From NCBI RefSeq assembly GCF_905404315.1, contig NC_066282.1, forward strand, positions 4,302,501 to 4,366,500: DNA of 64,000 nt. The letters run 5' to 3'. Source of the stretch: Leptidea sinapis (lineage: Eukaryota > Arthropoda > Insecta > Lepidoptera > Pieridae). Shown piece after piece: positions 57,101 to 64,000 of the stretch. The notes beneath the pieces were generated by a model. It was given only the letters and a program-made list of their open reading frames with translations, was not told the origin of the DNA and ran no database searches. The translations under genes and the position numbers were made by a program. Positions within the stretch are counted from its first letter, which is position 1. The number at the start of each line of letters is the position of its first letter.

Positions 57101-60100
57101 AAATGAGACTTAACGTCTTTTGTCTCAAGGTGACGAGCGCAATTGTTGTGCCGCTCAGAATTTTTGGGTACTTCAAGAATCCTGAGCGGCACAGCATTGT
57201 AATGGGTAGGATGTATTAATTACCATCAGCTGAACGTCCTGCTCGTCTCGTCTCTTATTTTCATAAAAAAGATACATACCTACTTAGCTTAGAAAAGCGT
57301 GTTAAAATCTAAGTATTACCTGAGCATAGTTGAAGTTAAACGTATCGTCATTCACGAAGAAGCTCTTGATGGAGTTGAGATAGACGAGAACCTCCTCGAA
57401 CTGCCCTGCCAAGAAGTAGGACGAGGCCATGCACTGTCTGCCGGGGATCGTGTCACATTCTGATGCCGAGCTTCCCACGATGTGGAAGCTTTGTTGGGCT
57501 AATTTCATCTGCTCCTCCTGATTAAAAGAATCCAAATGAAATTTATACTATCTTAGATGAGAAACCATTCAGAGCTGAACATTTTTGCGCCGGTGACTTG
57601 ACGGTGCCAAAATTAGACAAGAACTGCTGTGACCGCCTGAATAATGCATACGTGCTGTAATCATAGACAATAAAATGGCCGATGAGCTGGCAAAAGCCGG
57701 GAGGAAAGCAGTCCGTGTATCCAAAACCTATATGTGGACTAAGTCTAAGACGACGCACACTTATTAACAAATGTTAACAAAAGGCAATTATACACTGACA
57801 GCAATGACTACGGCCCACTTATGCACAAACGTAACAACCCTTGGAAAATAGGTGTGCTTTTCTTATTTACTTCCAAGTGATATTTGCACTACTCGCGTCA
57901 AAAAAAAATTTTTTTATGACATTAAGGGACTGACTTTAGGCGAGCAGAACGTTCAGCTGATGGTAATTAATGCGCCATGCCCATTACAGTGCAGTGTCAT
58001 TCAGGGTTATTGAAAGACCCAAATATTCTGAGCAGCACTACAACTGCGCTCGTCACTTCGAGACATAAGATGTTAAGTCTCATTTGCCCAGTAAATTCAC
58101 TAGCTACGGCGCAGCACTAGCTTCAGACCGAAATACAGTAATGCTTACACATTACTGTTTGAAGGAGAAATAGGCGCCGTTGTGGTACCCATAAACTAGA
58201 CGGCATCTTGTGCAAAGGAGCCTTCCACTGGTAATGTAAATGTACTGCGGTTCCTAAATGCTGTACGCCTTGACGCCGAGTATCTATGAGTGGCGAACAC
58301 AGTCAGTCACAATAATAACCACACTCTCCAAATAATAATAAGACTTGAAACGGTAACCCCAATTAGATTCAATTCAGATAGGAGGAGATTCTCAATTTTT
58401 CTGTTATTCATTTTTATGTTTTTCAATATCAAAAATTGTAAATGCTAAGCTAGCTAGCTGTAAAAATGTATGTTGAATTAGGCGGTAATCCATAAATTAT
58501 CTAATGGTTAAATGTTAATTCCGCATGTCAGTCTGCATGCAGAATTAATCTAAAGCCCAACCGCACGGCTTAGTTACGGGCACAGCTTAGAGGCTATAAG
58601 CGTCCTCCACGGAAGAATTGGCCCACGTTGAATGCACGACCGAACACCGTTATAATAATTAACAATGTGTGCGCGCATAATAGACCAGTGCTGAAGCCTT
58701 TGAAAATAATAAAAAGTGAAAAAAAAAATAGAATTAGAATGAAACCTATTGGAAAAGGAAGAGAATATAATAAAAATTACAGGAAAAAAAAATACGGGCG
58801 ATCTGAGGTGGGCAAATGGAAGGAGAGGGGGGGGTGGATAAGTAACGGCTTATCTCGATTTCCAGCAAAGGAGGTGAGGTTTTGAGGTTATGTGAAAAAA
58901 GTGTGAAAACAAAAGTTGTACATCTTATTATTACCTACAACTTTGCCATTTGAGGTTTTTCATAGGACTTGCAGTTTTGCCGGAAAACGAGATAAACCAT
59001 TTTTACCCAAAAACCCCATTTCCACTTCCCGACCTCAGATTATCCGTAATTTATTTTTCCTTTTATTTTTGTTATATTCTCTTCCATTACCATTTGATTT
59101 CATCCTACTATTATTATTTTTTTGGTTTCAAACTACTTAACCGACCATCATACAATTTTAACATGTTGTCAGGGGTACGAAGAAGGTGTATTCTTCTTGT
59201 AACGTTGGGAACGTTGTAATCTGTGTGATACGAATTTATCGCGAACGAAGTCTCGGGCAGCAGCCAGTTAATGATGATGTAAGGCAACTTACATCGGCAG
59301 TTTCATTAAAGAGTCTCACAGCCACCACCCCTCTTAATATGTAGTGCAGAGGTGAGCTGGGCTGCAAGGGTTCCAGCAGCTTCCTAGCTTCCAGCGGCTC
59401 CCTGTGACGCAGTTTGTATCCCGCAAGGTTGAGTCTGGCTTCAGGAACCACGTCCACGAGCTCTGGAAGTACCTGAGGATGGAATATAGCAGTAGTATTA
59501 TTTTTAGCACTAGCTTCAAAAAATTTATCCCCGATATCGTAAGATATGTCCCACTCTATTAATTTAATGTGAGTTCATGCCCTTTCAGTTGAGCTATAAC
59601 AATCTACTACTACGGGTACAGCCGAATATTGGATCTATAATACGAATTGAAGTTCAAAGTCTTTTAAAAAAACAATTTAGGTCAATATTGCTGTATGTTA
59701 AAATATTTAATATCCCAATAAATAAAAACTATGAAGAAGATTTTCAAATTCAAATTTATACAAAATAAATGACGCTTTTTCGGCACAGTTTCACAAAATA
59801 CAATGGCACTTTCGGTGTAGAATGTTCTAATGTTCATTACCTTCAAAGCACCTTCTCCGTTCCTAAACACGACTAGGTTATGCTTGACCAGGTCTTGAGC
59901 GAACGTGTGTTGATCGGACGATATTTGCTTCAGTTCTGCCTCAGCAGACTTTCCGTTGTACAATCTATGGATATTGGAAGTTATAGTAATTTATATGCAT
60001 GTCACAGTTTCATTTACTCCCGAAATGTACACTAAGACCATGCAAATATTATTGAAATCTGTCTGAGGATACTGGACAATAAAAGGCAATTGAAACACCT

Positions 60101-61771
60101 AAACACTAGCCAGGGTACAGAGAGAGATCTCCCATACTTTAACATTCAGTCAAGCGGATGTAGACTCTAACACAAAAAGAAGAAGGAATACCCGTCATAT
60201 CTGCAGGGTATTTAGTCTGCTTCATAAGAAAGGGGCCATACATCATGGAGGACATGAGTACCTACCTTTAATAAAATAATCATGACAGAGGCCGGTCCGG
60301 GGAGAAATACTTCAATATCCAAAGTCCAAGTATCCGAGGTGGTGAATTTGCACTCAGGACAGAATAATGAATGTATAAAAAATATATTATAAATTATCAC
60401 ATCAGTCAGACGACGCCCACTACTGAGCAAAAGCTATAGATCCAATGCTTAAAAGATAAATACAATGTACAAAAATCTGTATTCACAAAAATAAAAATAA
60501 CAAAGATATTTATATTGATATAACTTTCAGCCGAGAAGACAACATTAGAAAACCATTATTATGGCACACATATTGAATGTAATTCCTGACTTTATGCAGT
60601 TTATATCATAGATTATTATTAGAGTTGAAAGAAACGTTGTTTTGCCAAAATAAAGTTATGAAAACATAGCATCATATGCTTTATAATACAAATCACTTTA
60701 TTCATGTAGGTCACAGAAATCACACTTATGAATGTCAAAAGTTTACCTACTTTTCTTTACTCATTTACCACCACGTCGTAAAAGGTTGAGATGAAGTGGC
60801 AAGAAACTCATTGCCATAAATCAACATACCCATCGTTTTACAAATCATTTCAACTAAAAGTAATTTAATATGTAAAGTGGATACAAAAAGGTATTTTGGG
60901 AGAATATTTTACTTTAATTTTAAGAACATGAAGCAGAGTTTCTGGCAACAGGATCATCCTGCCGTCAGCAGTAGCGCACGTTTACGAGCATGACATATGC
61001 ACGCACGCAGGACAAGCTGGGGTATGAGTGCCGCCCATACTGTTTTGCAACACCAGGGGAAACACAGAAGCGTTACTAGCTCTTACGGCCGTTCCCAATA
61101 TACTATCTACAGATAGAGATAAATACTACCTTCTCGTGTCAGTAATTAGCTGCCAAAAATCTGAAGCTGTCCCAATATACCCGATAAGTCATTCTTATCG
61201 CCTTATATTGGGACGCGTGAATTGTTATTTCCATACAAACTTCTATTGCTGGTAAGCTATACGTCATCCCATTGACAGATAGCGTGTACGGATGAGGTGA
61301 GTTACCGTTGATAAGTTTATTGGGACAGAAAAGTCAACGATAGTTAAGATTTTTATCCCAAGTAAGAGATAGACTGAATATTGGGAACGGTCGTTAGTGA
61401 GCAGTATGTGCTATTTTTCAAGTCACTCGTATTGTCTTGGAAACACAGCGCAAGGCCTGCAAACTGTCTTGCCTGCCTATTCCATAATGAGTAAGTGGAA
61501 ATAATTCCTCGAAAACCGCACTCAAAATTTGCATGCCCTAAGGCGATAATCGAAAAATAATATATAGTAGAGGTAAGAAATACTTTAACAGTGATAGAAA
61601 TTGTAAGAGTAAATGTTGTATCACCTGAACAGGTTACAGGCCTTCAAGTTACCAGCGACGGTGGAGGTGGGGTGCTGCGCGAGGTAGACACCCAGGACTT
61701 CCTGCGAGACGTCGTAGTAGTCCAACTTGTAATAGCACAGGGCCACGTACACGTTCAGCGCCATGTATGTA
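54150..61771 (-). CDS. IFT56: IFT56 (TTC26/DYF-13), C-terminal 371 codons, 7 exons
   Basis: Exons in transcript order: 61771-61625, 59964-59841, 59472-59293, 57517-57320, 56583-56428, 56099-55993, 54354-54150 (TGA). All are GT-AG and phase-consistent. The sequence follows the family closely: MALNVYVALCYYKLDYYDVS, LYNGKSAEAEL, LVKHNLVVFRNGEGALK, VVPEARLNLAGYKLR, GSSASECDTIPGRQCMASSY, SFFVNDDTFNFNYAQAKVAT, SFALLQLVANDSYRMGQF, ending MKWAHQNRIPV. It is a TPR-type subunit of the IFT-B complex that carries tubulin and motility cargo in cilia; in insects it would act in ciliated sensory neurons and perhaps sperm. Human TTC26 is about 554 aa, so about 180 N-terminal residues are missing; they lie upstream (plus >61780) or outside the window. 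Confidence 0.92.
54412..54713 (-). repeat. Family A SINE-like repeat, copy 15 (full length)
   Basis: From T-run and 'atgaaaataaggaacaagac' to 'cctcccactggta', in the last IFT56 intron (antisense to the exon order). Confidence 0.85.
54725..54990 (+). mobile_element. LINE 3' end (second family)
   Basis: The + frame gives TRLGRVSKSFAWRCICFYNK and PENVQNKNIAIVKRIVKKLL, a RT C-terminus, then 3' UTR 'cacagattgggaatggagcg'. It lies antisense in the last IFT56 intron. Confidence 0.65.
55395..55860 (+). mobile_element. LINE 3' end (third family)
   Basis: + frame: RNKGLLVTNSSRHHKIHNSF, CMHFYNKVPAIFQALSINKF, LCRISYYSTAEYLNDRTAWD, then stop and 3' UTR ending 'ccttttatgccttttat'. It is the best-preserved copy of this family here. 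Confidence 0.8.
56150..56280 (-). repeat. Family A, degenerate copy
   Basis: Faint match: 'acgagacgagcaaaaggttc', 'cttacccattacaaaacaat', 'gccgcacaggattcatc', 'acaattctgag'. Confidence 0.45.
57012..57270 (+). repeat. Family A SINE-like repeat, copy 16
   Basis: Lacks the first ~45 bp; ends 'cttattttcataaaaaa'. In an IFT56 intron. Confidence 0.8.
57669..57785 (+). pseudogene. LINE RNase H fragment
   Basis: + frame: KMADELAKAGRKAV, the 'GN..AD.LAK.G' end of RNase H found in I/R1-type LINEs, followed by TYMWTKSKTTHTY and a stop. Confidence 0.45.
57910..58233 (-). repeat. Family A SINE-like repeat, copy 17 (full length)
   Basis: From 'ttttttatgacattaaggga' to 'ccttccactggta', with a small insertion ('agcactag') near 58115. 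Confidence 0.8.
58700..59131. repeat. Long fold-back (imperfect palindrome), ~430 bp
   Basis: Left arm 58700-58870 and right arm 58974-59131 are imperfect complements: 'ggaagagaatataataaaaa' against 'tatattctcttcc', 'gatctgaggt' against 'acctcagat', 'cttatctcgatttccagcaa' against 'ttgccggaaaacgagataaa'. The centre has a further small palindrome (aaagttgta/tacaacttt, 58912-58943). In an IFT56 intron. Confidence 0.75.
61020..61085 (-). mobile_element. LINE 3' UTR remnant
   Basis: 'gagtgccgcccatactgttt' and 'tgcaacaccaggggaaacac' resemble the LINE 3' UTR of the 3202 family on minus. The MITE at 61086 has inserted at its edge. Confidence 0.4.
61086..61393. mobile_element. Harbinger-like MITE with TTA target duplication
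   Basis: 308 bp. Terminal inverted repeats 'cggccgttcccaatat' and 'atattgggaacggtcg' are flanked by TTA at 61083-61085 and 61394-61396. Several internal 'cccaatat/atattggga' repeats. A 3-bp TTA duplication is characteristic of PIF/Harbinger. Confidence 0.75.
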
Positions 61772-62481
61772 CTGAAGTCAAAAATAAAAATATGGAGGAT
61801 TCCTATGCCATCTTGTGGAAGCTATCGGTCTCGTTGAGGCGTAGATTTTGGGACAGTCCAATTTTAAACACGCTAGCAGAGAAACATGATTAAGGAACCT
61901 TTTTGCAACACTGGGGAAGGGGTTGGACATGTGCGTAGCGGTATTTATGCCCTACAATTAAGAGCCTTTCGTTTTAATTATTGTTATATAAGTGTATACT
62001 AACATAAATTTAGGTATCGTTATTCGACTGAACAAATTTTCTGGGTAAAATTAGGTTGATGGATGATGGATGATAGATTCAATATGTTTTGGGAGGTCAT
62101 CGTAAAACCTCACACTATAAGTATGTAAGTCTGAACAAATAATAGTTCCTAAGCATTTACTCACAGCTACGCCTGTACATAAAAAAACTCAGCCCTGAAT
62201 TAGTAGAATAACGTTCGATTTATACAAAAAATTTATTAAAATTCATGCTTTTATTTGCAGATCTAAGATCGAAATATACGATAACAAATACTCGTATCTT
62301 ACTAAGATTACTATTTAACTACATGTATACTAAACACAAAATAAAAATTTATATTAAATCTAGCGTATAATAGAAAATTTGATTAAATTACATTCGCACA
62401 CTTTGGAATATAATTTATTTTTATGCTATTTATTTATTTACAACTAGGTACAAATAGGTCAACAGATAATTGTATATATAC

Positions 62482-62544
62482 CAGTGAATATTGGCTAGTG
62501 CTTTGACCCATTCCATACCATGGTCTTTCTCGTATCTTTTGTAA
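62482..62544 (-). other. Possible further exon of IFT56 or of another gene
   Basis: On minus, a good acceptor (tttcag) precedes a 63-nt open stretch encoding YKRYEKDHGMEWVKALANIH, with a GTATAT donor. It needs a preceding phase-2 exon and leaves phase 2, exactly what the IFT56 exon at 61771 requires. YKR also occurs at about this place in the family, but the other residues do not match what I expect. If the donor is ignored the frame continues to a stop near 62448 with AATAAA signals beyond, so it could instead be a terminal exon of another gene. Confidence 0.3.
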
Positions 62545-62874
62545 CTGAAATTAAACAAGTTTGTTACTGGATTAATGTCCCATTTCTAACATTATAGTTG
62601 AGAGCTCTGTAAAAAGGCCGGCAACTCTCTTCCATAAAAACGTGGCTATTGTGGTCTAGACTCAATTAAGTTATTTTATTTTATTTTTATGTTATATATT
62701 TATTTCATAAAAATCTGCAGCACATAACATCACTTATTTGCTAAAGTATTGTATGACAAAACATGGGCCAACAGAGTTTTTATATTATTTAGGCAAGACA
62801 AATTTCTTAAATAGCATCCTAAAGATAAACTGAAACAAGAAAAACAAAGTGAGTACGTTAAACATTCAGTTTAC

Positions 62875-62945
62875 TTACGTGTGTGTGTGGGGAGGGGGGG
62901 GGGTATGTGTAGGTATATGGGGTATGTGTGGGGTATATGTATATC
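62875..62945 (+). repeat. G/T-rich low-complexity tract
   Basis: Runs of gt and a G-run (62889-62902) followed by 'gtatgtgtaggtatatggg' repeats. Confidence 0.8.
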
Positions 62946-62949
62946 TTAT

Positions 62950-63410
62950 GTTGGGCATCTGGGTATTATGATGAGAATTTTATAGACGGAAATGTAATCA
63001 CAACATTAGTTATGACTGAAGATTTTAAAGGTAGAATGCTTAATATTAAATTACGAGATAAGACACATTTTACTAAAATAAGGAAGAAAACTAAACTAGA
63101 AAGTAATGAAATTAGTCTTAACTAAGAACTAAAAACTTAAGAAACTAAAATCTCGCTGGGAAGGTAATGCAATAAGGGACAGTAAAGGAAAATGGACAAA
63201 AGATGTTGTTGAATAGTATCCTAGACATAGGAAAAGAAATAGAGGATATAAACTGCTATGGATAGAGATACATGGATGGATCTGGAGGAGGCCTATGTCG
63301 GAAGATAAGCGGACGATGAAGAAACTAGAAATAAACTAGAGAATAAAACAATTGCCGTGTTAATGTACTGTATTGTTTGCAAATAAAGGCTTTCATTCAT
63401 TCATTTATTT
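62950..63410 (+). mobile_element. LINE 3' end (RTE-like) with (CATT)n tail
   Basis: From about 63150 the + frame reads SRWEGNAIRDSKGKWTKDVV, then after a stop YPRHRKRNRGYKLLWIEIHG. This is the decayed C-terminus common in lepidopteran RTE-like elements. It ends in 'cattcattcattt' (63391-63407), a short-repeat tail rather than poly-A. Confidence 0.6.
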
Positions 63411-63857
63411 AATATTGTAAATGTCTACATCAGAATGTGTTACCCATAAAACAATAAGTTTAATAAGGCTCATCAAACAGGCTCGTCAAATTATTGAGGT
63501 TCGATTATAATAGATACACCAGGTACATATAAGTTAGGTATCTATCAAAATACAGACCCTGTGACTGAAAGACCCGACCAAACATACGTATTCTAATCAA
63601 CAAATAGGCTCGTCGATCAATCAGTGGTTAGATAATTATTAATAAGTTGAAGTCTGACTTTGCCTCGTACAGATACCTTGTGGAAACAATAACCGGCAGC
63701 AGTTTATATATGATATAACTTAGGCTTAGATCTATAAAGCGAAAGAATTTGCTTAGACTTTACTTAAATAAAACTTATATGAGCGTGCTAAAACGCAAAC
63801 TTGACTAATGCATTGTACTGTCTTACATAAGCTTATATATAAGATTTTCAAGCTAAG

Positions 63858-63955
63858 AGAAAACTCCCAACTTAAAGGCCAGCGAGGCATCTCTTGAGCC
63901 TAGATATTGCCAAGTCCATGGTTGACTCACCATTCCCTCAAAGAATCTACTTGCC
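63858..63955 (+). mobile_element. LINE 3' UTR fragment
   Basis: 'actcccaacttaaaggccag' with a diverged continuation; same type as 33036-33150. Nothing else recognised in 63411-64000. Confidence 0.4.
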
Positions 63956-64000
63956 TAATAACCTAATTTAGCCTAAAGGCTTTCAATAGATTTCAATCAG

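Noticed and set aside
1..64000. CRISPR arrays, phage, toxin-antitoxin or other prokaryotic systems
   Set aside because: Introns, TE types and gene families are all animal; no regularly spaced repeats or operon structure were seen.

Overview
The window is AT-rich animal DNA. Long spliced genes with GT-AG introns, an RR-2 cuticle gene, and a dense load of SINE, LINE, Helitron-like and MITE debris of the kinds common in Lepidoptera point to a moth or butterfly nuclear scaffold. There is no CRISPR array, operon or rRNA gene. Species was not determined.

Layout. (1) Positions 2-21845, + strand: the C-terminal ~1347 codons of WDR81 in 13 exons, ending in a WD40 propeller. The N-terminal BEACH part lies upstream of the window. 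Its introns hold a pogo/Tigger transposase fragment, a LINE copy with a deletion, LINE 3' ends, tRNA-derived SINEs and many copies of a ~300 bp SINE-like 'family A'. (2) 26622-29654, + strand: an uninterrupted 1010-codon Na+/K+-ATPase alpha-type P-ATPase. Its catalytic motifs are intact, but it has Asn where the conserved TM6 cation-binding Asp (pump position 804) is expected, and a remodelled H1-H2 loop. (3) 29655-43300: intergenic, made mostly of repeats. (4) 43368-46943, + strand: a four-exon RR-2 cuticular protein (140 aa) with a 12-nt first coding exon. (5) 46944-54149: intergenic, with a Tc1 element that is complete in structure but dead. (6) 54150-61771, - strand: the C-terminal 371 codons of IFT56/TTC26 in seven exons, possibly with one further exon at 62482-62544. 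(7) 62545-64000: LINE tails only.

The genes have no shared pathway that I can see: WDR81 acts in endosome maturation, the ATPase-like protein in membrane transport, the cuticle protein in chitin matrix, and IFT56 in ciliary transport. No new multi-gene system is evident. The strongest leads are the altered ATPase paralog, several fold-back structures (one a perfect 45-bp inverted repeat made from two SINEs), and transposon ends lying within about 20 bp of WDR81 splice sites. Exon borders were derived by eye from reading frame, GT-AG sites and remembered family conservation. No alignment was run.
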